From an uncultured Lachnospiraceae bacterium (GTDB lineage: Bacteria; Bacillota; Clostridia; Lachnospirales; Lachnospiraceae): DNA of 64,000 nt. This document shows positions 54,523 through 62,609 of this stretch, piece after piece (position 1 is the stretch's first letter; every line of letters begins with the position of its first letter). Where the stretch lies: assembly GCA_910577105.1 (NCBI GenBank), contig CAJTMB010000015.1, forward strand, positions 6,644-70,643, in the 5' to 3' direction. Below the pieces are notes generated by a model that saw only the letters and a list, made by a program, of their open reading frames with translations, searched no databases and had not been told where the DNA came from. The position numbers were made by a program, and so were the translations under genes.

Positions 54523-54715
54523 TTTTTTCACCTAGCATCCAAAATATTTGTATAATAAGACCCCCTAGCATAAATGATGCTATTACAAATAAGCCTATCA
54601 ATTCAGCTGTTGTACTTATTGAATAAAAGTATTTTGTTAATAATGCTAATATAATGCTGCATATTATATATGTTGATATAAAACCTATACCTAATTTAAT
54701 TCTTTTATGATTCAT
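54485..54715 (-). CDS. 76-residue membrane protein
   Basis: MNHKRIKLGIGFISTYIICS start; two hydrophobic segments (about 8-28, 38-60). AAAGGAGCAAAC precedes the ATG, the same leader as the gene at 54934. It overlaps the convergent 59-residue gene by 38 bp. Function unknown. Confidence 0.6.
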   Translation of the reverse strand: MNHKRIKLGIGFISTYIICSIILALLTKYFYSISTTAELIGLFVIASFMLGGLIIQIFWMLGEKINDKEFYQSPKE

Positions 54716-54841
54716 AATGTTTGCTCCTTTAAAATGAGGGAGGTCATCCTTGATTGGCTGACCTCTGTTGTCCTTTTAATTTTTCTGCATGTATTTCATT
54801 GGTTACAATGAAATGAATTATGACATTATTTTTAAATGTAG

Positions 54842-54937
54842 TATGATTTTATCGGAGGTGATTTTATAGAATTTATGATTACAAAAATTATTGTTGGTTT
54901 ATTTATATTTTATCTATATCCTGTTCCTTCAGTTTAG
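54842..54937 (+). pseudogene. Decayed copy of the 59-residue membrane protein gene
   Basis: A 19-bp match (TATGATTTTATCGGAGGTG) to 54318-54336 is followed by a 20-codon frame (MITKIIVGLFIFYLYPVPSV) like the start of the gene at 54343. It ends at TAG, overlapping the convergent gene's stop. Confidence 0.7.
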
Positions 54938-55389
54938 TTTGTTTTCGCTTTTTGTACATCCTTTACTTTGCTATTGTTTCTTATTATATATATTACTCTA
55001 AACTGATTTATCGATTCATCCATGCTTATTTTTCTGATTATTGATATACTTTTATCTAACTTAATATTTTTATCTAATTTGCTTTGCATATATTTTATGT
55101 AATCTGGCTTATGTGTTAAATCCAACATATTTGTAGTATCTATTTCTACTGCTACTATTACGTCTCCATTCTTTTTTGGTACTTCATCTGAATATTCATA
55201 TGCTATTGTATTTACAGGTATTGCTTTGGAAGTTATTATTTCTAGAGCCTTATCTTTTGGTAATGATACAAAACATACTTGTGATGTTTTGGAATTAAAA
55301 TTAAGCGTTGACATTGGTACTTCCTCCCAATTTTTATATTTTGGGAATAGGTTATCATAAGCTTCACAATTTGTAAACTGATTTTCCAT
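54934..55389 (-). CDS. Unknown 151-residue cytoplasmic protein
   Basis: MENQFTNCEAYDNLFPKYKN start, mixed alpha/beta, with a repeated IRKISMDESINQFRVIYIIR end. No signal or membrane segment. AAAGGAGCAAACAT precedes the ATG. I do not recognise it. A stem GAGGACAACTC/GAGTTGTCCTC lies just upstream and may end the SH3 lipoprotein transcript. Confidence 0.55.
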   Translation of the reverse strand: MENQFTNCEAYDNLFPKYKNWEEVPMSTLNFNSKTSQVCFVSLPKDKALEIITSKAIPVNTIAYEYSDEVPKKNGDVIVAVEIDTTNMLDLTHKPDYIKYMQSKLDKNIKLDKSISIIRKISMDESINQFRVIYIIRNNSKVKDVQKAKTN

Positions 55390-55466
55390 ATGTTTGCTCC
55401 TTTAAAATGAGGGAGGACAACTCTTAATGAGTTGTCCTCTGATTATTGATTATCGTGTGTTTTAAA

Positions 55467-56219
55467 TTATAAGTCATGTGTCCAGCTATCATTACTGTTA
55501 TCTTCTACACTTCCGCCAAAACCACCTAAGTCATCTAAGATGTCTTGGATTTCTTGCTGTGTGGGTGTACCACTACTTGGCTGAGTGGTTTGTTGACCAT
55601 TGGATGCTGGTGGTGTTGTGCTGCTGCCTCCGCCAGTGGAACCACCGGAACCATTTCCACCGGTTGAGGGCTGAGGTGTAGTGGGGGCTGTGTCTCCTAA
55701 TAAACTGCCCGCTATGTATACTACTCCATCTCCCCATTCTACTCTATACCAGTCATTTGATGTACGCCCTGTTACATGTAACTGTGCTCCTTTTTCTATG
55801 GATGCTACTTTGTCATAATTTGTACCATCACCAGAACGGGAATTACAATTCTGCTGTGCATACATTGTTTTATCTAATTCCTCAACTATCTCTATGCCTG
55901 TTGATTCGTTTAAATTCTGGTCTGCTTTGTTAGCTTCTTCCTCTGCTTGTTCTAATTGCTCATGGTATTCATCACCAGTCATGTCAGTATCTTCCCCAAT
56001 CATACCATTACCTTCTTCAACTGGTTTCTCTGCTTCAACAATTTCTCCACTGGTGTCTCCTGTGCCTGATGTCTGGTCGATTGGGTAGCCGTTTTCATTG
56101 GTGTATGCTTGTGATTCTGAATCTGCTGTAACAGGCTCCCCTTTATCCCCACACCCGGTAAACAGCAGAAGTGAAACCGTAACTGCCATTGCTAAACTAT
56201 ATAATTTCTTATTTCTCAT
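55467..56219 (-). CDS. SH3b-domain lipoprotein
   Basis: This 250-residue protein has a lipoprotein signal (LAMAVTVSLLLFTGC), an acidic linker with a coiled stretch (DEYHEQLEQAEEEANKADQ), an SH3b domain (about 118-178; NCNSRSGDGTNYDKVASIEKG) and a Gly/Ser/Thr/Pro-rich tail. SH3b domains bind cell wall. It overlaps the gene at 56216 by four bases. Confidence 0.8.
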   Translation of the reverse strand: MRNKKLYSLAMAVTVSLLLFTGCGDKGEPVTADSESQAYTNENGYPIDQTSGTGDTSGEIVEAEKPVEEGNGMIGEDTDMTGDEYHEQLEQAEEEANKADQNLNESTGIEIVEELDKTMYAQQNCNSRSGDGTNYDKVASIEKGAQLHVTGRTSNDWYRVEWGDGVVYIAGSLLGDTAPTTPQPSTGGNGSGGSTGGGSSTTPPASNGQQTTQPSSGTPTQQEIQDILDDLGGFGGSVEDNSNDSWTHDL

Positions 56220-56689
56220 ATATGTAACATCTCCTTTACTATGTTTCCTATTGCACCAAATAAACTGATTGAACCATTTATAAGGCTTGGATTGATTTTA
56301 AGCCCACATAGGAAATTATAATTTTTGAAATTATAAATATTGTTAATCACAATATCCCTTTTATCCCCCTTGTCAATGCTCCCCCTTATCTCTTTTTCCC
56401 ATTCATTAAGTACAGACTGTCCTTTAGGGGTGATGCCCTCAACTTCTGGTATTCTGTCAATCTCTATATGTTCCTCTGTTCCATCTGACAGGAGATACCC
56501 TGTTTCTGTCAGCTTGCAGATATCTGATACAAGCTGTTTATGTTCCCCATCGGATAAACTCTCTTCCAAAGTCCAGATTACTTCACTAAGGCTTGAAAGG
56601 TTTTCATGCTCGTCTGTAATGAATTCCTCTAAACTCTTTATCAGTATCAATGTCTCCAGCTGTTCTTTTGTAATGTCCTGTGTATCCAT
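56216..56689 (-). CDS. YjcQ-like winged-helix protein
   Basis: The start at 56689 (MDTQDITKEQLETLILIK) has AAAGGAGAAAATC upstream. The 157-residue protein has a winged helix pattern (about 5-95; ICKLTETGYLLSDG and ITPKGQSVLNEWEKEI) and a hydrophobic C-terminus (NGSISLFGAIGNIVKEML). It is divergent from the XRE regulator gene and overlaps the SH3 gene by four bases. A regulator role is inferred. Confidence 0.6.
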   Translation of the reverse strand: MDTQDITKEQLETLILIKSLEEFITDEHENLSSLSEVIWTLEESLSDGEHKQLVSDICKLTETGYLLSDGTEEHIEIDRIPEVEGITPKGQSVLNEWEKEIRGSIDKGDKRDIVINNIYNFKNYNFLCGLKINPSLINGSISLFGAIGNIVKEMLHI

Positions 56690-56827
56690 GATTTTCTCCT
56701 TTTCATACATAAATTTATTTCATGCTAATAGTACCATTTTTCCCTCACTTCTGCAAGTGATAGTTTTAGTTGCAACCATTTCTTGCAGACTTTCCTGTAT
56801 GCTATATCCAAGAAGGAGAGAGCATAC

Positions 56828-57118
56828 ATGATACAGGGATTGTCAAAAAAATTAACACTGTTGCGTCAACAGAATAAACTGTCACAATCAGAGGTTGCAA
56901 GGAGGATTGGTATTTCTTCCTCTGCTGTCTCCGCTTATGAGGCTGACCAGATATCCCCCTCACTGGAAACATTAGTTAAACTCGCTAATCTGTTCCATGT
57001 GTCAACTGACTATCTCCTTGGTGTTGACTACCCCAGAGACAAAGCAGTCCTTGACACCTCTGGCTTGAATAAACAACAGCTTACTGTATTGCAGGATTTA
57101 ATTAACATAATGAAATAG
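56828..57118 (+). CDS. XRE-family regulator of element B
   Basis: This 96-residue protein has an XRE helix-turn-helix (LTLLRQQNKLSQSEVARRIG; SSAVSAYEADQISPSLETL). AAGGAGAGAGCATAC precedes the ATG at 56828. It is divergent from the cargo operons, the place of an element repressor. Confidence 0.85.
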   Translation: MIQGLSKKLTLLRQQNKLSQSEVARRIGISSSAVSAYEADQISPSLETLVKLANLFHVSTDYLLGVDYPRDKAVLDTSGLNKQQLTVLQDLINIMK

Positions 57119-57151
57119 GTACATCTTTTCTTACTGATGTACCCTTTTTGT

Positions 57152-57397
57152 TCATACGTCCTTCAGTTCCTTTAATACCTCATGCAGGCCCGCAACTTCA
57201 ACATTCTTTATTGTTTTCAGATAATCCTTGACAAGCTGTACCATATTTGACTGTTTGCAGTCCTCTTGCTGATAGAAGTATTCCATTCCTAATGAGATGA
57301 AAAACAAAGTACTGTCTATGTACCTCATTTTCTTTTCTATCTTTTCCATGTAATCATCTGCACGCCGGAGATACTTCCTTATTTCTTTTTTCTTCAT
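57152..57397 (-). CDS. 81-residue helical protein
   Basis: MKKKEIRKYLRRADDYMEKI start, all helical, charged. GGAGTTCTAAAGAT precedes the ATG. Family unknown; convergent with the XRE gene. Confidence 0.5.
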   Translation of the reverse strand: MKKKEIRKYLRRADDYMEKIEKKMRYIDSTLFFISLGMEYFYQQEDCKQSNMVQLVKDYLKTIKNVEVAGLHEVLKELKDV

Positions 57398-57956
57398 ATC
57401 TTTAGAACTCCTTTCTTTTTAATGGGTAGGGATTATAACGCCGTTTAAACAACAGCACAATAGCTTATCCAAAATTAAACGTAAATTCTTTTACAACATA
57501 AAAAATGCCAGATGCACTGACATTTCTTATATGTTTATATATCTGTTTTTATTTCAATCCATATCTTTCAAATATGCTGGCTCCTTTTCTATGCTTATAC
57601 TGTTTTTATTACAATCTCCAGCCGTACTGACACCAATTATCATGCAACTGTTTTTATCTATACTGTAGCTTTTATTTTTCCCTTGTAAATTAGAAAGGCT
57701 GTATTTCACTTTTCTTGTTATATTTATGTCACTATCATGTACATTTAATTGTATGTAAACTTAAAGTAAAATGAAAGGGTGGGGAAGCCGCTGTACTTCC
57801 TCACCCTCTATACCGTCACTAAATTGGGAACTGGGAACCGCCCAATCCATGCCCTCCATATTTTTATCATCTTCACTTTTACTGTAACCCAATTTCTACA
57901 ATATGCCATATTTTCCCAAATAGGAGCCGTCCATTTTCCAAAAAACTGTATCCACA
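57398..57956. other. Gap near right end of element B
   Basis: About 560 bp with no gene. A terminator-like stem lies at 57768-57806 (GGGTGAGGAAG with CTTCCCCACCC). GGGAACTGGGAACC near 57827 recurs as GGGAACTTGGGAACC near 58459. Confidence 0.5.
57768..57806 (-). terminator. Terminator-like stem-loop
   Basis: Eleven-base arms with one mismatch, a short loop and an A/T-rich tail (TTTCATTTT on the minus strand). It would end transcripts from 58433. Confidence 0.55.
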
Positions 57957-58433
57957 TCATTTATGCTTGGCAAGGACACGGTAAACCACGCTTTTAGAAC
58001 AGCCATAATACGCAACAATCTCTTTCACAGTTGCACCCAGTTCATGCATAAGGTATATTTTAGTTTCATTGCATGTATCCTTTTTTGCCAGCTTTGCCCC
58101 CTTATTCAGCCTGCCTTTGCTGTCCCTCTTAATATTACGCAACTCTTCAAACTTTTTATTTGTGTCCTCTTCTGATAATGCAGCCTGTTTCTCTTGTTGC
58201 CCCATTAACATTTTTTTCTCTTCCACACGCTGTTTTATCCTACTTATTATAAGGTCTACTTTTAACATTTGAAAGTACTTATCTGCTGTTAAGCCATAAT
58301 TTGATTTAAGAAATGGATATTCAGATCTGTGCTCTAATCGTCTTCTATAAAAATTAAAATCACATTCATCCGCGATATCTATATACTCAATGTTTTCATC
58401 AATATATTTTGCAATATCGTTTATACTCTCCAA
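57957..58433 (-). CDS. Helix-turn-helix protein at right end of element B
   Basis: This 158-residue protein starts with TTG at 58433 and has AAGGAGTGATAGA upstream. The C-terminus holds a Hin-like helix-turn-helix (LGATVKEIVAYYGCSKSVVYRVLAKHK split around residue 140). The rest is helical. It may be an element replication or regulation protein. Confidence 0.6.
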   Translation of the reverse strand: MESINDIAKYIDENIEYIDIADECDFNFYRRRLEHRSEYPFLKSNYGLTADKYFQMLKVDLIISRIKQRVEEKKMLMGQQEKQAALSEEDTNKKFEELRNIKRDSKGRLNKGAKLAKKDTCNETKIYLMHELGATVKEIVAYYGCSKSVVYRVLAKHK

Positions 58434-58582
58434 TCTATCACTCCTTAATACACTATTTTGGGAACTTGGGAACCACCTGCATCACCCTATACCCTTATTC
58501 ACAAAATATAAATAAGTAGATTAAAGGTGGAAACTCTCTCCATATCCCCAAAACCCCTTATTTTTCAACATTTTTACCCATT
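58434..58582. other. Right end of element B
   Basis: No gene. It holds the GGGAACTTGGGAACC word and AT-rich sequence up to the core at 58596. Confidence 0.5.
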
Positions 58583-58624
58583 TTACGAAGTCTTACCGTG
58601 GCAAACAAATAATACTCTAATCAT
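58583..58624 (-). pseudogene. Replacement 5' end of the phosphatase gene carried by element C
   Basis: ATG at 58624 (GGAG ten bases upstream) reads MIRVLFVCHGKTS and stops. MIRVLFVCHG is the normal start of a low-molecular-weight tyrosine phosphatase; after the attachment core the frame runs into element B. So element C, like B, carries a start module for the target gene. Confidence 0.85.
58596..58614. other. Attachment core between elements B and C
   Basis: CCGTGGCAAACAAATAATA, the partner of 45457-45475. It marks the right end of B and the left end of C. Confidence 0.8.
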
Positions 58625-58809
58625 CTTTTTATATCTCCATTTAAGTCTTGTATTTCTTCTCAAACGCTTGATATTTCAGGGTTTTCCGACTTTTGAGTTT
58701 TCCTTTCTTTTCAAGGTATCTTCTCAAATCTTCTCATATTTTCTTATGTTTTTCCCTGCAATCTTGGTAAATCCATTGGTAAAGCAAGCGTCCTTACCAA
58801 CGGGCTTTT

Positions 58810-60009
58810 TTAACTATTCGCTATCCGATATACTTCTTCCTTTGCATCATCAAAATTCACATGGGTGTAAGTGTTCAAGGTTACACTGATGTCTGCGTGA
58901 CCCATGATATACTGCAAGGTTTTCGGATTCATCCCGGATTTTGCCATATTAGAGCAAAAGGTGTGCCTGCATACATGAGGGGTAACTTTCGGCATCTGGA
59001 TACGGTAAATCCTGTTGTATTTCTGAATGATATGCTCCAGATACTTTTCCCAGTGAAGGGCAACCATCGGCATATCGTTTTTATCCAGAAACAAAAATCC
59101 TGCATATCCTTCCACCATCGGTTCAACTTTTGGTGTCTTGCGGTTGGCAATGATTCTGCGAAAACACGCTGCGACAGCTTCCGTCATCGGCACATAGCGG
59201 ATGCCTTTGTCAGTTTTTGGTTCTTCAATTACATACTGCATCTGTGCAGTACGCTGTAACTGATGGTCTACCTTGATACGCATTTCTCCAAACTCGATTT
59301 CTGAAACCGTCAGTCCACAGAACTCTGAGATACGAAGCCCTGTGTGAAAAAGAATATAGATTGCATCATAGTATCTGCTAAAATGTTTATCTTCCTGAAT
59401 AAACTTTAGCAAATCTCTCTGCTGCTTTCGGGTAATCGCTTCTCTGGTAACAAAATCATTGACAATGACGGATGCAAGCTCAAATTCAAATGGATTTTTA
59501 CGAAGCAAATCATCGTCTACCGCCATCTGAAATGCTGGTCTGAGGACTCCCCGGATAGAATGAATGGAACTGTATCCCCGCCCATCAATTTGTTGGAGCT
59601 TAATCAACCATGCCTTGGCGTCTGACAAACGCACCTTATCAATTCGCAGATTCCCAAAACTCTCTTTTTTCAGCATATTGATGACCGTTTTATATCCGGC
59701 AACCGTATTGTGACGAACTCCTGTTTTCAATGAAACATACTTTTCTACCAGTTCCAAAACAGTATAGTTGCCACCGTTGGTTACGATACGGTCAAACAAA
59801 TCCGCTTCAATCTGTTTTTCTTTCTCACGCAGGGAAGGCTCCCGCTTCTTCCCTTTTGGCATTGGATCATTCTTGTCCAAACGCCAACTGTATACATTTT
59901 TCTCTTTTCCGTCCTCATCAATATAGCGGAACCGATACCTCCCATCTTTACGCTGATACTCGCCCTCTCGCAAAATCCGATTACGGTTATCTCGTCTTTT
60001 CTCACTCAT
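58810..60009 (-). CDS. int: Tn916-family tyrosine integrase (element C)
   Basis: This 399-residue protein starts at 60009 (MSEKRRDNRNRILREGEYQR) with AAAGGAGAG upstream. The domain order is that of Tn916 Int. The catalytic residues are seen in HTGLRISEFCGL, HVCRH, GHADI and NTYTH. It is a clear relative of the integrase at 45681, consistent with the same target site. Confidence 0.94.
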   Translation of the reverse strand: MSEKRRDNRNRILREGEYQRKDGRYRFRYIDEDGKEKNVYSWRLDKNDPMPKGKKREPSLREKEKQIEADLFDRIVTNGGNYTVLELVEKYVSLKTGVRHNTVAGYKTVINMLKKESFGNLRIDKVRLSDAKAWLIKLQQIDGRGYSSIHSIRGVLRPAFQMAVDDDLLRKNPFEFELASVIVNDFVTREAITRKQQRDLLKFIQEDKHFSRYYDAIYILFHTGLRISEFCGLTVSEIEFGEMRIKVDHQLQRTAQMQYVIEEPKTDKGIRYVPMTEAVAACFRRIIANRKTPKVEPMVEGYAGFLFLDKNDMPMVALHWEKYLEHIIQKYNRIYRIQMPKVTPHVCRHTFCSNMAKSGMNPKTLQYIMGHADISVTLNTYTHVNFDDAKEEVYRIANS

Positions 60010-60120
60010 CGTGAACTCTCCTTTCAAAAAAAGAGAGCCAGACTTGCACTCTTATCATAGCACAAATCCAGCTCTCCGCATAGTTATATCATGTGAAATC
60101 GGTAAATCTGTCAGCTCTGT

Positions 60121-60354
60121 TTACACAGCAGTAACCTGATCCAGATACCTCTCAAATTTCTCACGCTTAATGAGGGCACGATTGCCGTTCATCACATAAA
60201 AATCCTCATTGGGATGTGTGTCAATAAGCGTTCTCAATTTTCCTTCGCCGATATGATAATATCTGGCTGCTTCCTCAATGGTAAGCGTATATCTACGCCA
60301 CACCGGAATATCCGAGTAATTTTTTCCTTCAATATTCAGCTTATTATTCGCCAT
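60121..60354 (-). CDS. xis: Excisionase (element C)
   Basis: This 77-residue protein has the Xis winged helix (LTIEEAARYYHIGEGKLRTLID) and a C-terminal wing (IKREKFERYLDQV). It lies 111 bp upstream of int, as in element B. Confidence 0.88.
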   Translation of the reverse strand: MANNKLNIEGKNYSDIPVWRRYTLTIEEAARYYHIGEGKLRTLIDTHPNEDFYVMNGNRALIKREKFERYLDQVTAV

Positions 60355-60398
60355 AGGCAGTTATCCTCCATGCATGAAAATAGCCAGACAGAGGGTGT

Positions 60399-60588
60399 CG
60401 GCAACGAAGTCCGGCAACGGACTTCAAAAGACCTTGCAAACAATCTCAATCTGGCGATGGTTACTATTTATACTTTTCTTTTATTTTTCTGTTGTTTTGG
60501 TTGTCATAGGGGAGAAAAGCCCGCAGTTATGGGATTTTCCCCGGCAACCGGCTCGGCAACGGGATAGCAACAGGGGGTGCAACGGGCT
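60399..60588. repeat. GGCAAC-type short repeats between vapE and xis
   Basis: CGGCAACG, CCGGCAACGG, CGGCAACC, CGGCAACGGG and TGCAACGGG occur within 190 bp (60399-60588), with related words inside the vapE end. They may be iterons of a replication origin or an oriT region. Confidence 0.5.
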
Positions 60589-60595
60589 GTCATTT

Positions 60596-61990
60596 TCAGA
60601 ATGGAAGCTCCATCTGTTCTGTGACCTCCACAAAACCGTCCATCGTTTTTTCAGACGGGTTGCCGGAGTCCGTTGCCGGGTTTTCACGCTCCCAGCCCTT
60701 TTGTCTGCCATATTCTGAAAACATTCTTGGGTTCGGGAAGTACCGCCAGCCGGAAATGCACTGGTTCATAATCTCGTTGATTTCCCGGATTTCCCATTGC
60801 TTCGGTTCGTCAAAGGCATGGTTCAAGGCTTCCTTGTAGAGCTGCTTGGAACAGACCATGCTCCCGGTGTACTTATCAAGATACGCCTGTATCATTCCGG
60901 CTTTGGTGTCCTCCGGCATAAAATCCCGCTGGTGTTCTTTGAGATACCGCTGCATGGCGGGGCTGAAAGCCAGCTTGAACCTGCCGCTTCGGTAAATCTC
61001 CATCGCTTCCGCCCACATCTGCCCGATATAGGCTCTGGAAGCAGTTTCGTCCTCCAAAATGTGAACCTCGGCTTGCTCCGGGTACACCATGACGGGGATA
61101 AAGCGGCGGTTGCCGGAACGGTCAAGGGGCAGGAAGTCAAGGGCATTGGAAGTGCCGCCAAACACGCACTGACGGGGGCGGTCTGCCGGGTGGGTTTCAT
61201 AGGGTATCTTGTAAACCTCTTTCTGCCGGCTTAAAAACGACTTGATTTCCTCAATGCTCTTGGCGTTGGCGGTTGCCATCATTTCCGACATTTCGATAAT
61301 CCAGTGACCTTGCAGCTTGCGGTACACATTGTCATCGTCCAGCTTCCGCAAATCATCGGAGAACCACTCGTCCCGGACTGCCAGCAGACGGAAGAAGGTG
61401 GACTTGCCAGCCCCCTGACCGCCTACCAGACAGAGCATGATTTCAAACTTGCACCCCGGCTGAAAGGCTCGTGAGATTGCACCCAGCAGGAACAGCTTCA
61501 ACGCTTCATAGGTGTAATCGTCTGCGTCAGCCCCCAGAAAGTGCCGCAGGCAGAAACGGATTCGTTCTGTCCCGTCCCAAACAAGGTCACTTAAATAGTC
61601 TCTGATGGGATGGTACTTGTTTTCATTCGCCACAATCCCGATGGCGTTATCAATCTTTTTCTCATTGGTAAGCCCGTAGGTTTCTTCCAGATAGAGAAGC
61701 AGATACTTCATGTCCGTATCGTTCAGGGCGGTGCTTTCCCTTTGAAAACCGATGGGCTTTATAATATCTTTGCGGTCGGTCAGGATGTTGTATGCGATAG
61801 CTCCGGAAAGCAGCGGGTCACGCTGGAATACGGTCAGGCAGTTCCGTATACTCTGACGGACGCCGCCTTTCTCGGTGGTTTCCAGCCCCGCCTTGATTTC
61901 CTCAATGCTCTGGGGCGGCTGCATGGCGTTCATGGTGTTTTTTAGTTCTTGCTGCGTCTGTGGCTGCAAGCTCTGCCATTCGCTGTTCAA
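60596..61990 (-). CDS. VapE-like superfamily 3 helicase/ATPase
   Basis: This 464-residue protein has Walker A (GGQGAGKSTFFRLLA, near residue 185) and the virulence-associated E domain pattern (WIIEMSEM; CVFGGTSNALDFLPLDRSGNRRFIPV). The start is a TTG at 61990, overlapping the primase end by 89 bp; an ATG at 61933 is an alternative. Such proteins replicate mobilisable elements with a partner primase, here next door. Confidence 0.88.
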   Translation of the reverse strand: MNSEWQSLQPQTQQELKNTMNAMQPPQSIEEIKAGLETTEKGGVRQSIRNCLTVFQRDPLLSGAIAYNILTDRKDIIKPIGFQRESTALNDTDMKYLLLYLEETYGLTNEKKIDNAIGIVANENKYHPIRDYLSDLVWDGTERIRFCLRHFLGADADDYTYEALKLFLLGAISRAFQPGCKFEIMLCLVGGQGAGKSTFFRLLAVRDEWFSDDLRKLDDDNVYRKLQGHWIIEMSEMMATANAKSIEEIKSFLSRQKEVYKIPYETHPADRPRQCVFGGTSNALDFLPLDRSGNRRFIPVMVYPEQAEVHILEDETASRAYIGQMWAEAMEIYRSGRFKLAFSPAMQRYLKEHQRDFMPEDTKAGMIQAYLDKYTGSMVCSKQLYKEALNHAFDEPKQWEIREINEIMNQCISGWRYFPNPRMFSEYGRQKGWERENPATDSGNPSEKTMDGFVEVTEQMELPF

Positions 61991-62546
61991 GCTGTATCAC
62001 ATCCTTTCCGTAGTCCGCAATCAAAGCCGCTTTTTCCTCTGTCTCCCCGAACAGCAATATATCCAGCAGATATTCCACTTGGGCTTGCTTCTGTAAGGCT
62101 TCCACGAACCGGGGATGAAAGGCTTCCTCCGGGGAGTGCGGGGCGTAGTCCTTTCTCCATGCCATAAGCAAGTGAAGATAATCGGCAAGAATACGGAAGC
62201 AGCAGTTCTTTGCTTCCTGAAACTGTTCCTCCGGGGATTTCTGCCGGGGCTTGGGCTTTTTTGCCTTTCCCGGCGGCTTCCAGTCCTCATAGGAAAGCCC
62301 GAAGTCCTGTGCCAGTTGTACGGCGGCTTCTTTCTTTCCCAGCCCATACAGGGCGGCGGCAAAATCAATCACATCCCCATCCGCACCGCAACCGAAGCAG
62401 TGGTAACGCCGATCCAGCTTCATGCTTGGGGTTTTATCGTGATGGAACGGGCAGCAAGCCATCCCGTTCCGACCTACATGGATTCCATAATGCTCCGCAG
62501 CCTGTCTGGTTGTGACGGACTGCTTCACAGCTTCAAATACATTCAA
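61902..62546 (-). CDS. CHC2 zinc-finger primase-like protein
   Basis: This 214-residue protein has the DnaG-type CHC2 zinc finger (CCPFHHDKTPSM, YHCFGCGADGDVIDFAA; about 30-65). The catalytic TOPRIM domain is missing; the C-terminus is helical. It would load or help initiate replication with the VapE-like ATPase. Confidence 0.85.
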   Translation of the reverse strand: MNVFEAVKQSVTTRQAAEHYGIHVGRNGMACCPFHHDKTPSMKLDRRYHCFGCGADGDVIDFAAALYGLGKKEAAVQLAQDFGLSYEDWKPPGKAKKPKPRQKSPEEQFQEAKNCCFRILADYLHLLMAWRKDYAPHSPEEAFHPRFVEALQKQAQVEYLLDILLFGETEEKAALIADYGKDVIQLEQRMAELAATDAARTKKHHERHAAAPEH

Positions 62547-62609
62547 ATCTATCCCTCCTTAAAAAGAAAAAGCACCTGACATTCTCTGATTGAAAATGGC
62601 AAGTGCCTG

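Larger units (their letters stand above)
45457..58605. mobile_element. Element B: 13.1-kb Tn916-integrase genomic island
   Basis: It is bounded by matching cores at 45457 and 58596. The integrase and excisionase lie at the left end. Cargo includes an orphan Dam-type methylase, SprT-like protease, type I toxin-antitoxin, secreted and lipoprotein genes, membrane peptides and an XRE regulator. No relaxase, coupling protein or secretion gene is seen, so it can excise but would need help to transfer. Confidence 0.82.
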
